From: Scytolyngbya sp. HA4215-MV1
GTDB taxonomy: Bacteria > Cyanobacteriota > Cyanobacteriia > Leptolyngbyales > Leptolyngbyaceae
Assembly (NCBI GenBank): GCA_019359045.1
Contig: JAHHIA010000007.1
Location: 186,001-250,000 of the forward strand
Direction of reading: 5' to 3'
DNA: 64,000 nucleotides
Made by a program: the position numbers and the translations under genes. Below the pieces are notes generated by a model. That model searched no databases. It was not told the origin of the DNA and saw only the letters and a program-made list of their open reading frames with translations. How positions within the stretch are numbered: position 1 is the first letter of the stretch; each line of letters begins with the position of its first letter. Shown piece by piece: positions 10,247-19,117 of this stretch.

Positions 10247-10773
10247 TGGCTGACCTTGATTGCTCAGTCGATCCAGAGGTTGAACAGTTTCAGCGATTTA
10301 ACTCTCTGGAGAGTAGCTCTAGAGAGCCTTCTCTCAATGATGAAGCTCAGAATCGCACAGGGCTAGAGCCAGAATTAGGGGGTTTTTTGCGAGATGCTCC
10401 AGAACGCTCTGGTTTGGAACCGGAGTTAGGGGGTTTTTTGCGACAGAAAGGTGTTTATGTCGATGAAATTACCTGCATTGGCTGCAAACATTGTGCTCAT
10501 GTTGCACGAAATACCTTCTATATTGAGCCTGACTATGGTCGTTCGCGGGTGGTTCGGCAAGATGGCGACTCTGAGGAACTGATTCAAGAAGCGATCGAGA
10601 CCTGTCCAGTAGACTGTATTCACTGGGTTGACTATAAAGAACTCAAGCGGCTTGAGGAAGAGCGAAAATACCAAATCATTCCTGTGGTTGGGTTTCCGGT
10701 GGATTATGCCACTGTTGCAAAGCGACGTAAACATAAGAAGCTCCGAGCGAACACGACCAATTTTCCCCAATAG
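10246..10773 (+). CDS. 4Fe-4S ferredoxin with duplicated N-terminal peptide
   Basis: 175 residues. The iron-sulfur domain lies near residues 70-130, with cluster ligands in CIGCKHC and CPVDC. Four ligands therefore suit one 4Fe-4S cluster, and the usual second set is absent. Before it, the peptide SGLEPELGGFLR (first copy TGLEPELGGFLR) occurs twice, 20 residues apart. The start at 10246 (MADLDCSVD) is chosen because it overlaps the Ycf35 stop; the frame is open slightly further upstream. Likely an electron carrier serving the Ycf35 operon function. A strong hairpin follows. Confidence 0.9.
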   Translation: MADLDCSVDPEVEQFQRFNSLESSSREPSLNDEAQNRTGLEPELGGFLRDAPERSGLEPELGGFLRQKGVYVDEITCIGCKHCAHVARNTFYIEPDYGRSRVVRQDGDSEELIQEAIETCPVDCIHWVDYKELKRLEEERKYQIIPVVGFPVDYATVAKRRKHKKLRANTTNFPQ

Positions 10774-10786
10774 AACAAAATTTAAA

Positions 10787-10837
10787 CAAAACTCAAAGCG
10801 TCCGATTTTTTTAGGAAATCGGACGCTTTGAGTTTTG
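10787..10837. terminator. 22-bp perfect hairpin, bidirectional terminator
   Basis: The arms at 10787-10808 and 10816-10837 are exact reverse complements with a 7-base loop. The inner arms end in TTT/AAA and the outer ends are A-rich on one side and T-rich on the other. It sits between the ferredoxin operon (+) and a convergent minus-strand gene, so it can stop transcription from both sides. Confidence 0.85.
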
Positions 10838-10888
10838 CGGAGGCATAAGAGTACCTAAGATGGGTTCTCCAATTTGCAACCAAGGAAT

Positions 10889-11257
10889 TTAGTAAGAATC
10901 TAAATCCAATGCTTGTGAGCCGCCTCGCTCCAGTTGGATCAAGATTTTGCCCAGCTGTGTCCAAATTAGCCAGGCAATGAGAAAAGTCAACGGGAGAGAA
11001 ATTATGTAAGAAAGGCGGGTGGGGAAGCCAAAAATTTCCAATCCCGACGCAAGGAAAACACAGACTCCCCCAAAAATTCCCAAAAAGGGAACAAGAAGCT
11101 GCATGCCCTGGAGATTCGCTAAGGTACGGGTCGATCGGTTTTGATGCCATTCTTGTACCAGTTGTTTGAGGGTAGCCTCAAAAGCTGCACCTGAAGCAAT
11201 GCCAGTCAATAGACCAGCAATCAATAAGAAATAGGGAGGCTCTGGAATGCTGTACAC
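10889..11257 (-). CDS. Small membrane protein of unknown function
   Basis: 122 residues with three hydrophobic segments at about 8-28, 53-75 and 83-102. There is a polar loop (QEWHQNRSTRTLANLQG) between the first two and a charged C-terminus. Likely a plasma or thylakoid membrane protein conserved in cyanobacteria, but I do not recognise a named family. It lies downstream of the AarF-like gene on the same strand, 128 bp away, and converges on the ferredoxin operon. Confidence 0.75.
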   Translation of the reverse strand: MYSIPEPPYFLLIAGLLTGIASGAAFEATLKQLVQEWHQNRSTRTLANLQGMQLLVPFLGIFGGVCVFLASGLEIFGFPTRLSYIISLPLTFLIAWLIWTQLGKILIQLERGGSQALDLDSY

Positions 11258-11385
11258 GGCTATCCTTCAAAGTAATTCCTGTTGATATAACTCACCTCAT
11301 CAACTTACACTGAGATGGTGTCGCCCAAGTCAACAGTTTCTAATGCTGGGCAAAAGCTATGGCTGAAAAAGCCTCAAGTCTTCAT

Positions 11386-13143
11386 TTATTTACTATTCAG
11401 GAAGGTTGGCAAGGTCACTACCGAGGGCAGAAGAGCTGCCGTACTCTGGGCTGAAAAATCTACCAGTGCGTCTAGCGCCACACTAAATAACCGAGCAGGT
11501 TGCAAATCAGCTTTGATCAGATTCCAGAGCCGTTGGACTTCTTCCGTATGAAGGCGATCGTCTTCAACCAGCGCCAGGATGAGTTGGCGTCTCAAAAAAT
11601 GTCCTTCTTCTGAAAACAGATATTGCAATCCCAACTGAGCAGTCGGCAGTAAATCAAAGCTACTGTCAGAACGGGCGATCGTGATTAGGTTTTCTAATCT
11701 CTCCCATTGGAATTTGCCATTCTTAAAGAGAACTTCGATCAATCGTCTCCGCAGTTGAGGTGATTCCCCTGTCAGCAAGCGCTTGGCAACATAGGGATAA
11801 GCAACTTCCACAATCTTGAAATCGGGATTGAGCGTCAATGCCAGGCCTTCCTGAGTCACCAGCGATCGAATAATCAACGCAAACTTAGCTGGAATGCGGA
11901 AGGGATATTCGTACATCAACTCCGAAAAGCGATCGGTAATCGTTTTGAAGTTAAAATCGCGCACACTTTCACCCATTACATCACCCAGAACCGACTCTAG
12001 AGCTGGGACGATCGGGAGAATATCAATATCTGGCGTCAAAAAACCGAGTTTAACGAAATCTTTTGCGAGTTCGGTATAGTCTTTGTTGATCAGGTGTACG
12101 ACTGAATCCACCAATGTTTCCTTCGTGGATTCATCCAATTGATCCATCATGCCAAAGTCAATATAAGCCATCCGCCCAGTCCGTTCTACCTTGGCAGGCG
12201 TAGAAGGTTCGTCAAAAGAACATTGGGGCGGCATCGCGAAGAGATTGCCCGGATGGGGATCAGCATGGAAGAATCCGTGCTCAAGGAGCTGACGTAGACC
12301 AGAAGTCACCCCAATGCGAATGAGGGTATCGGTTTCTAGACCTTCTTCTCGAATCCGTTTTGCATCGGTTAGCTTGAAGCCATGAATCCACTCCAAGGTC
12401 AAAACATGATTGCTGCTATAGCGCCAGTAAATGCTTGGCACTTTGACAGTTGGGTCATCGCGAAAATTGTTGGCAAACTTTTCAGCGTTGCGCCCTTCGT
12501 TAACATAGTCAATTTCTTCGAAGAGCTTCGTACCAAATTCATCCACAATCAGGGTCAAATCATGCCCCAAGTTGAGGGGAAGCCAGGGAGAAAACCATTT
12601 AGCTGCCCAACGCATCAGAAATAAATCTAAGATCAGCGTGGGCAGAAGGTTGGGTCGCTGGACTTTGACAGCAACTTCTTCTCCACTGTGCAGACGAGCA
12701 CGATAAACCTGTCCCAAACTCGCTGCTGCAACAGGTACCGCTGAAATTTGTTGAAAGGTTTCGTCGATCGTTTGCCCCAATTCCGTTTCAATGATCTTAA
12801 AGGCAATATCACTGGAGAAAGGTGGTAGCTGATCTTGTAGTTTGACAAGCTCTTCCAAAAAATCTTTCCGGACTAAGTCGGGTCTGGTGGAGAGCGCCTG
12901 CCCCACCTTAATGAAGGTAGGACCTAAAGTAATCAAAATATGGCGCAACTGCTCAGCTCGCTTGAGCTTATTTTTCTCTATGTGATTTTGCCATTCATCG
13001 CGCTTCAGACCCAAAATAAAACTGGTAAAATACCCAATGATTTTACAGGCGCGCCAGATTGCTCTCCAGGGACGGTAACGATTGTATCGGGCGATCGCAT
13101 CTGAGTCGTAGCGCTTCAACTGCGTGATGGAATGCTGACCCAC
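11386..13143 (-). CDS. AarF/ABC1/UbiB family protein kinase-like protein
   Basis: 585 residues of the ABC1K/UbiB atypical kinase family, which in cyanobacteria and plastids act on prenylquinone metabolism and membrane homeostasis. Diagnostic motifs: the KxGQ segment FIKVGQALSTRPDLV, the alanine-rich loop AAASLGQVYRA replacing the usual glycine loop, the ATP lysine in VAVKVQRP, the catalytic loop FFHADPHPGNLF, and YIDFGMMD in place of DFG. The N-terminus (MGQHSITQLKRYD) contains a hydrophobic stretch. Cyanobacteria have several paralogues, so no gene symbol is given. Confidence 0.93.
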   Translation of the reverse strand: MGQHSITQLKRYDSDAIARYNRYRPWRAIWRACKIIGYFTSFILGLKRDEWQNHIEKNKLKRAEQLRHILITLGPTFIKVGQALSTRPDLVRKDFLEELVKLQDQLPPFSSDIAFKIIETELGQTIDETFQQISAVPVAAASLGQVYRARLHSGEEVAVKVQRPNLLPTLILDLFLMRWAAKWFSPWLPLNLGHDLTLIVDEFGTKLFEEIDYVNEGRNAEKFANNFRDDPTVKVPSIYWRYSSNHVLTLEWIHGFKLTDAKRIREEGLETDTLIRIGVTSGLRQLLEHGFFHADPHPGNLFAMPPQCSFDEPSTPAKVERTGRMAYIDFGMMDQLDESTKETLVDSVVHLINKDYTELAKDFVKLGFLTPDIDILPIVPALESVLGDVMGESVRDFNFKTITDRFSELMYEYPFRIPAKFALIIRSLVTQEGLALTLNPDFKIVEVAYPYVAKRLLTGESPQLRRRLIEVLFKNGKFQWERLENLITIARSDSSFDLLPTAQLGLQYLFSEEGHFLRRQLILALVEDDRLHTEEVQRLWNLIKADLQPARLFSVALDALVDFSAQSTAALLPSVVTLPTFLNSK

Positions 13144-13521
13144 GCTCCTATTTACCTCTCAACATCTGTGGTAAGGATCTGGATCATTCAAGGTTCTTAA
13201 AAATGCTTAAAACCTGAACCCGATCAGGATTCATGACGAATACTCTGAATCAAGCACGAGATAAGCCTTTGAAACTTAGCATTTCAAGCGGATGCTCCAA
13301 ATAGAAATCTGGATCAACAAGTGCCGGACAACCTTGAATGGTATCTTTTTATTAACATCATCGTATACGAAAATACAAACAATTGGTGAGCGGATGACCC
13401 AATATGAATTTCTGCTTACCTTAGTAAATGCCTCAACGGATTCGGAAGCGTAGGAACTTCTAGACCGACCGAGTAGGGTTGGACAAAGCAATCATCAGGA
13501 TGAGCTGGCTAAAACAGATTT

Positions 13522-13755
13522 TATAGCCATAGTCATTCAAGTTAGGACAAGAGGCTTAACCTGCACGATTCATGACGATTTTGGAAAATCCTCGAAAGGC
13601 TTGTCATATAATTAACCCGACGATTTGCCTAAAAAACAGTCTGTATTTTGAGGTATCTCTGCCATCAAAGCTCCAGCAGTTGGCGAATAATCCAGGTTAA
13701 GCCCCTTGTTGCTTCCAGACTTTGAAACGTCCTAACGATCGTGACTACCGCAATA
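13522..13755. mobile_element. MITE-like element A, copy 1
   Basis: About 234 bp bounded by imperfect terminal inverted repeats: TATAGCCATAGTCA...GTTAGG (13522-13546), matched in reverse by CCTAAC...TGACTA...CAATA (13731-13755). A second inner inverted pair, GGCTTAACCTG (13553-13563) and CAGGTTAAGCC (13693-13703), lies inside. The interior matches the second copy at 25792-26184 (shared GACGATTTTGGAAAA, ACAGTCTGT, AATAATCCAGGTTAAGCC). No open frame. TA at the ends fits IS630/Tc1-type elements; that assignment is inference. Confidence 0.8.
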
Positions 13756-13869
13756 GTTTCCGGACAAATTGGCGGCAGTTGAGGCAGTTCCTTTCTATCT
13801 CTATGCAAAGAAAAGGAATGCAAACCGGATAGTTGTAAAAATTGGTTTGTCCAATTTGTCCATAAAAAA

Positions 13870-13894
13870 GCAGGAGTGAAGCCAACACTCCTGC
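13870..13894 (-). terminator. Terminator-like hairpin on the minus strand
   Basis: GCAGGAGTG (13870-13878) and CACTCCTGC (13886-13894) form a 9-bp stem. On the minus strand it is followed by TTTTTT. It could terminate a short transcript starting between here and 14335, such as one carrying the candidate peptide gene at 14029-14124. Confidence 0.6.
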
Positions 13895-14028
13895 CTAATT
13901 GATCTACGCAAGGATTAAACCAGCGAAGGGAATATTAACAATGGTAAATGTTTTTCATTTTTGCATACAAGAATCGGTCTGCAGTCGCGCCTTTACACCT
14001 GAGCATTCACTGAGTTTTACTGAAGTCC

Positions 14029-14124
14029 TTAGACAAGCGAAAGTAAGCCGATAAGCCCGACACAAGATATAAGCAGTAAGACTCCTAGCGATAAGGATTG
14101 CCCAAGATGATTGGAGGCTCTCAT
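14029..14124 (-). CDS. Possible 31-residue membrane peptide
   Basis: ATG at 14124, stop at 14029-14031. The peptide starts MRASNHLGQ and continues with a hydrophobic helix long enough to cross a membrane (LSLGVLLLISCVGLIGLL). A terminator-like hairpin lies about 135 bases downstream on the same strand. It resembles small single-helix cyanobacterial membrane proteins in layout but matches none I know (PetL, PetN, PsbM, PsaM and others were compared from memory). No strong ribosome site is visible. Confidence 0.3.
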   Translation of the reverse strand: MRASNHLGQSLSLGVLLLISCVGLIGLLSLV

Positions 14125-14335
14125 AGATTTTTATCCAACTTTTTAAGAGTATCTAATGAGAATAGCAAGTCGAAAAGAAATCTGATACAAACGATACAAA
14201 ACTTAGAATAGTGTAAATTTGTTTAATGTGCTCTCATTTTAAGTGGAGGGTTGCCTATCCCTTTGGATTAAAGCTATCCCCTATGCAAGAGTACTCAAGT
14301 ACAAACATGATGATGATTGGAGCACTGCTCGATTT

Positions 14336-16732
14336 TTATTCAAGACGTTGTTGAGTGGAGGACCAGCGCAGTAGCGCATAGTTTTTAGGTGTGTCAATCA
14401 AGAGTGCGGGGAGTCCACCATCCCCTGGATCGGCGATCGCAACAAGAGTGCGCTGAGGCGTTGCAAATTCGCTGTATAGCAGGCTGCCGGACAACGTTAT
14501 AATGAGCGCTCGCGACTTTTGACTACGGGGTTTTCCCATACTGGCTAAGGTTTGGGCATCCAAGGTCAAGATCACTTCGGGCTGGCTATCTCCCGTTAAA
14601 TCAATAAGTTGAATGTTCCATCCTGCCATTGCTTGATCTGCAAGGGTGAGATTGGTGGGAGGTTTAGGTACAGGGGTAAAACCGGCTCTATGGAGTTCTT
14701 GCCAAATGGATAAAAGGATTCGATCTGCGCGATCGGGATATTGCTGAGTCAAGTCCAACAGGGTTGCTGTTTGAGGATCAAGCCACTGCAAAGCAGCATC
14801 GGTTAATGCCAGAGTTCGAGGTAGATCTCGGACAGTAGCTGCACCGAGTTGGGCGAAAGATTTGGGCGGTGGCTCACCCATCGCTAGGAGCCTTAGCCCA
14901 TCGCCATTAGACTGAAGTGCTTGGATGGTAGCGGTTATTCCTTCTTGTTGCCCTTCTGGTAGCCAGAAAAGGATTTGCACTTGGGACTCAGACTCTAAGC
15001 CCAGTCGATCCCATAATTGCTTGATAGCAGTAGGCTTCGCTAATCGAAGATCTGAGGGAGTGGGGCTGCGCCAGCGAGTTCCATCATTAAAGCTAGCAAT
15101 TTGAATTTCATACCAGCGCTGTCCAGGCTCAAGCTTCAACGCTGTTTTTGAGATCGAGCGTAGCCAAGCAGATGCATGGATGCTGTTTAGGGATTGGGCT
15201 GTACCCAAGATTTGACTCATGTGAGTACTGATAGAGGATTCAGGATCCCCTGTTGCATTGAGGCGAGCAATTAACCCATTTATGCGAGTGATGTCTGCGG
15301 AGGTCGTTTTGGGTTGCTTCCGCAACCAGGAGATCGCCGCAGGCTGTCCTTTTTGAACAGCCAGAATCAATGCCCCCCAGGCTTTGACATCCGGCTGTTT
15401 GGAGTTAACTTTTAGCGCAACCGTAATCCGGTTCCATAGGCGTGCAGTATCGGTTTTGAGAAATACAGCAATGTCTCGGCTATTGTCGGGAGAGGCTTGA
15501 AAAACTTTGAGGGCGTGCGTCCAACGATCGGCGATCAGGTCAGTTAGTACTTGTTGACTGGGACTCGACCAAGACTTGTTTGCCTGTGCTTGAGCTGCTT
15601 GGGCGTGCCAGTGAATCAAATCCAGTTGCGCTTGTGCCAGCGCCGACCATTTACCCGACCGACGTTTGAGCGATCGTAACCAGGTTTCAGCCGTTGACCA
15701 AAGCCCATTGCGTGCCAGTAGCAGCACCTGAGGATATTCTGGGTGGCTGAGTCCGGGTTGTGCGAGAGAAATTGCTTCGAGCCGAATTGGATCGAGGGGG
15801 AACTTGTCGGGTTGAATTTGGTAAATCACAAATTGAGGCTCTAAGCCCACTGTTTGGTCTACGATCAATTCGGGGGAGCCTTTGCCAGTCACCTCTCGCC
15901 AATAAGGCAGTTGGACGGGGCTGCTCCACTGCTCCATCAGGCTGAGATAGGTTCGCTTAGGATTGTAGTGAGCAATCTGCCCATAGGTCACAAGGGTATT
16001 GCCTTGCTGCATCTGTCCACTGAGGTACAGCCAAACGCCATGCGATAGCGCTGGATCGCCAAAACGGTGAATCTGAGTTAGAGGACGGGGGTTGTCAGAC
16101 CCGAGATCGGCAACTTTGGCATTGATGAGAGGCGCCAACACAAGGGATTCATCTGGACCTGCCACCCGAAACTGACTCACCAACTGAAATTGGACTTTTT
16201 GTCCAATCCATTGCCCTGGCACAGGTTGATAGATTCGCAATTCGGTAATGCTGAGGCAGTTGGGTTGAGCCGGATTGGTATTGGGAATGCAGTCCGATTG
16301 CTTTTCCAATACAGGTAGCAAAAAGTCGCCCATTGGGTTGAGGGCAGAGCCACTGCCCAGCAGGACAACTTCACCAGGAGTGAGACCTTGTTGATGCAGA
16401 CTGGTCTGGATTTCGCTTAGAGTTTGGGGCGAGCGCTTGCCTGCGCCCGGAATCCGGAGCCAGCCAGGCAAGAATTGATTGAACCCGATCAGTGCATCTG
16501 GGTCGAGAATCAATTTGCTCCCCAACCATGCTCCTCCTCCAACAAAACCGATCGCGAACCACAATAACGCCAGGGTGAGCAACTGACTGCGGAGCCGACG
16601 AGAAAGCGAGGGAAAAGGAGTCGATGGGCGAGGGGCAAGACGGTGACGGTCTCCTCCACCTCTACCAGTCACCTGGATACTGGATTTCTTCTGAGGCGGT
16701 TTATTGGCTTTTGAGGGAAGTTGCTTTGCCAT
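14336..16732 (-). CDS. Large membrane-anchored protein of unknown function
   Basis: About 798 residues from the ATG at 16732 (MAKQLPSKANKPPQKKSS). The frame is open upstream to 16891, but the extra residues look non-coding, so the basic start was preferred. A Lys/Arg-rich N-terminus precedes one hydrophobic segment (LTLALLWFAIGFVGGGAWLG, about residues 55-75). The remainder is Gln/Trp/Leu-rich and probably extracytoplasmic. Near the C-terminus, DLTGDSQPEVILTLD resembles an FG-GAP calcium-binding loop. I do not recognise the family. It stands alone between a long gap and the sugar dehydrogenase. Confidence 0.8.
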   Translation of the reverse strand: MAKQLPSKANKPPQKKSSIQVTGRGGGDRHRLAPRPSTPFPSLSRRLRSQLLTLALLWFAIGFVGGGAWLGSKLILDPDALIGFNQFLPGWLRIPGAGKRSPQTLSEIQTSLHQQGLTPGEVVLLGSGSALNPMGDFLLPVLEKQSDCIPNTNPAQPNCLSITELRIYQPVPGQWIGQKVQFQLVSQFRVAGPDESLVLAPLINAKVADLGSDNPRPLTQIHRFGDPALSHGVWLYLSGQMQQGNTLVTYGQIAHYNPKRTYLSLMEQWSSPVQLPYWREVTGKGSPELIVDQTVGLEPQFVIYQIQPDKFPLDPIRLEAISLAQPGLSHPEYPQVLLLARNGLWSTAETWLRSLKRRSGKWSALAQAQLDLIHWHAQAAQAQANKSWSSPSQQVLTDLIADRWTHALKVFQASPDNSRDIAVFLKTDTARLWNRITVALKVNSKQPDVKAWGALILAVQKGQPAAISWLRKQPKTTSADITRINGLIARLNATGDPESSISTHMSQILGTAQSLNSIHASAWLRSISKTALKLEPGQRWYEIQIASFNDGTRWRSPTPSDLRLAKPTAIKQLWDRLGLESESQVQILFWLPEGQQEGITATIQALQSNGDGLRLLAMGEPPPKSFAQLGAATVRDLPRTLALTDAALQWLDPQTATLLDLTQQYPDRADRILLSIWQELHRAGFTPVPKPPTNLTLADQAMAGWNIQLIDLTGDSQPEVILTLDAQTLASMGKPRSQKSRALIITLSGSLLYSEFATPQRTLVAIADPGDGGLPALLIDTPKNYALLRWSSTQQRLE

Positions 16733-16993
16733 CCAGGATGAACCCATAAAATGAAGCGGGATTTCTGTCTGCTCATGCACCCATTCGCGAGTCATTTCAC
16801 CACAAAGCGTCATTCTTGGTGAATGATGAACCTTAAACAGCCCAGCAGAACTCCTGGTTCCCATTGCAACAGCACTCAGGTCGCCAGTCATGCAACCGAT
16901 GATATCTTTTCGGTCGGAATTTGAACGCTTTTCCTAATCTTTCAAGCGGATGTGCTCCGCTCAGGCAAATCTAGCTTTAAAGGTACAATTTTT

Positions 16994-18985
16994 CTAGCTT
17001 GCCTGACTGAACAAGACCAGCGCTTGCCAGTTAGGATCAACAATGGGCGGGGCAAGATCGATCGTGCTGGTGGCGATCGTGCGGTTCATCTCCCAAAACA
17101 CCTGTTCACCTGTGGTTGAATTGCGCCAGAGAATATCCGCCTGGTTGTCCCCTGTGAAGTCGGCAGCCCCCGCAATCTTCCAGGCAGTATCGGGCACTGC
17201 CAAATTGAAAGGTAACGTCGCGATCGCGGTCGTGCCATTCATCTGCCAAAAGACTTGTGCGCCCGTCGCTCGATTGCGCCAGACCAAATCGGTCCGTCCG
17301 TCGCCTGTGAAATCAGCCGCTGCAACAATTTGCCAGTTAGGATCAGGTACGCTGGGGGTCAATGGAATGGTCGAGATCGCAGTCGTACCATTCATTTGCC
17401 AAAACACCTGTTCGCCCGTCGCTTGATTGCGCCAGAGCAGATCGGCTTGTCCATCACCTGTAAAGTCTGCGGCTGCTACAATGCGCCAGTTGATATCAGG
17501 GACACCGGGATTAAGTGGGATGGTGGCGATCGCAGTTGTACCATTCATTTGCCAAAACACCTGCGCCCCCGTGGCTTGATTGCGCCAGACGAGGTCAACT
17601 TGCCCGTCCCCCGTAAAATCCGCGGCTGCCTGGATTTGCCAATTGATATCTGGAACCGGAGGATTGAGGGCAACGGTGCCAGTGGCAGTTGTACCATTCA
17701 TCCGCCAGAGAAACTGTTCTCCTGTGGCATCGTTGCGCCAAGCAATTAACCCCGGATGATCGGGACTGGCAGGAATGCCCAACCGATAAATTCCACCATT
17801 GGAAAAGTCCGCAATATAGAGGTTGCCTGCCTCATCTTCACCAAAAGTACTGATATTGTAGGGGCTGTCGAGCAAGAGAGAGGGTTGCCAACTGGTGCCA
17901 TTGCGCTTCACGCCCCAGATTTTGCCATTGACGAAATCGGCGTAGAGATATGCCCCCTGAAGCGGACTAACCACTGGACCTCGATAAACAAATCCGCCTG
18001 TAATCGATTCTCCCTGAGTATGGTTATAAGTCACGACAGGAGCAATCAAACCCGCTGTATTGCCGGGTTTGAATACACTGAAACCCTCCATAATGCTCCA
18101 GCCATAATTTTCTCCACCTCGACTGTTAAACCGTTGAAAGTCAACTTCTTCAAAGTTGTCTTGACCCACATCTGCAATATAGAGGTCTCCTGCTAGACGA
18201 TCGAAAGAAAATCGCCAGGGGTTCCGCAGCCCCAGGGCCCAAATTTCATCCCGCACCAGATTTTGCGGATCGTGGTTAGTCAAAAACGGATTACTGGCAG
18301 GAATCGTGTAAGTTCGGCTGGTATTGGGATTGACATCAATCCGCAGTATTTTACCTAAAAGTGAATTCGGGTTTTGGGCAAGATTTTGAGGATCGCCACC
18401 CCCCCCCCCATCGCCCATGCCGATGTAAAGGTAGCCATCGGGTCCAAATGCCAGTTTACCGCCGTTGTGATTGGCGAAGGGTTGCGCGATCGTCAAGACA
18501 ATTTCTTCACTCGCTGCATTCGCGACATTCGGGTTACTACTGACGTGAAACCGAGCAATGACTGTATTGCCAGCACTATTAATGTAGTTAACGTAAAAGT
18601 AGCCACTGCTGGCATAGTCGGGAGCGAAGGCAAGCCCTAATAATCCTTGTTCTTGCCCTTGTGATCGCACCTGCGTACTGATATCCAAAAAGGGAGTCGC
18701 CAGCACCGCACCATTTTGCACGATGCGGACATGTCCGTTTCTTTCTACAACAAACAATCGCCCAGTGCCATCACCTGCGTTGGCAATCTCAGTCGGCTGA
18801 GAAAAGCCGCTGACAAAGGGAGTAAGCGTAATGCCAGGCAGTGCCAGTTGGCTAGCAGAGCTGACGCTAGAGATTGCGCCAGCATTGAGATCCCTAGAAG
18901 AATCGAGCTCTGTCAAGCGAGATCGCTGAGTGAGCGTGCGTGCTGATGCTGCGATCGCCAGCTCCGAGCGGTGTGTAAAGCCCAT
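16994..18985 (-). CDS. PQQ-type sugar dehydrogenase (GSDH family) with five FG-GAP-like repeats
   Basis: The N-terminal half is a six-bladed propeller of the glucose/sorbosone dehydrogenase (soluble aldose dehydrogenase) family: LFVVERNGHVRIV, GLLGLAFAPDY, NHNGGKLAFGPDGYLYIGMGDG, LRNPWRFSFDR, ADVGQDNFEEVDF. These enzymes oxidise sugars with bound PQQ. The C-terminal 260 residues are five copies of a 51-residue unit (DFTGDGQADLLWRNQATGEQ) with FG-GAP/VCBS-type D-x-D-G metal loops. The start at 18985 (MGFTHRSEL) is favoured over 19000. No classical signal peptide is seen. Eleven consecutive C bases (18409-18419) encode a poly-glycine stretch. Confidence 0.88.
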   Translation of the reverse strand: MGFTHRSELAIAASARTLTQRSRLTELDSSRDLNAGAISSVSSASQLALPGITLTPFVSGFSQPTEIANAGDGTGRLFVVERNGHVRIVQNGAVLATPFLDISTQVRSQGQEQGLLGLAFAPDYASSGYFYVNYINSAGNTVIARFHVSSNPNVANAASEEIVLTIAQPFANHNGGKLAFGPDGYLYIGMGDGGGGGDPQNLAQNPNSLLGKILRIDVNPNTSRTYTIPASNPFLTNHDPQNLVRDEIWALGLRNPWRFSFDRLAGDLYIADVGQDNFEEVDFQRFNSRGGENYGWSIMEGFSVFKPGNTAGLIAPVVTYNHTQGESITGGFVYRGPVVSPLQGAYLYADFVNGKIWGVKRNGTSWQPSLLLDSPYNISTFGEDEAGNLYIADFSNGGIYRLGIPASPDHPGLIAWRNDATGEQFLWRMNGTTATGTVALNPPVPDINWQIQAAADFTGDGQVDLVWRNQATGAQVFWQMNGTTAIATIPLNPGVPDINWRIVAAADFTGDGQADLLWRNQATGEQVFWQMNGTTAISTIPLTPSVPDPNWQIVAAADFTGDGRTDLVWRNRATGAQVFWQMNGTTAIATLPFNLAVPDTAWKIAGAADFTGDNQADILWRNSTTGEQVFWEMNRTIATSTIDLAPPIVDPNWQALVLFSQAS
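17081..17745 (-). repeat. Five tandem 153-bp coding repeats
   Basis: Equivalent positions of the unit recur at 17081, 17234, 17387, 17540 and 17693, a spacing of exactly 153 bp (51 codons). Each unit encodes one FG-GAP-like motif of the sugar dehydrogenase. The exact spacing with moderate divergence indicates internal tandem duplication. Confidence 0.85.
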
Positions 18986-19117
18986 GGTGCAAACCCTCAA
19001 AATTTAGCAAAGTCTCCTTGAGACGCTGTTGCCCACTCCCCGACATCGGCTCCGAGTATTCCTCATTCTGACTTTCTGCACTTCACCCTCAGCCCAGCCG
19101 CAGACTGCATAACTCAA

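Larger units (their letters stand above)
13144..14335. other. 1.2-kb gap with a miniature element and a possible small gene
   Basis: Contains the MITE-like element at 13522-13755, a minus-strand terminator-like hairpin at 13870-13894 and a possible 31-codon membrane peptide gene at 14029-14124, each listed separately. Nothing else gene-like is visible. Confidence 0.5.

Noticed and set aside
17255-18196. Plus-strand frames opposite the sugar dehydrogenase
   Set aside because: They are shadows of the 153-bp repeats and the propeller; the minus-strand frame has the recognised domains.
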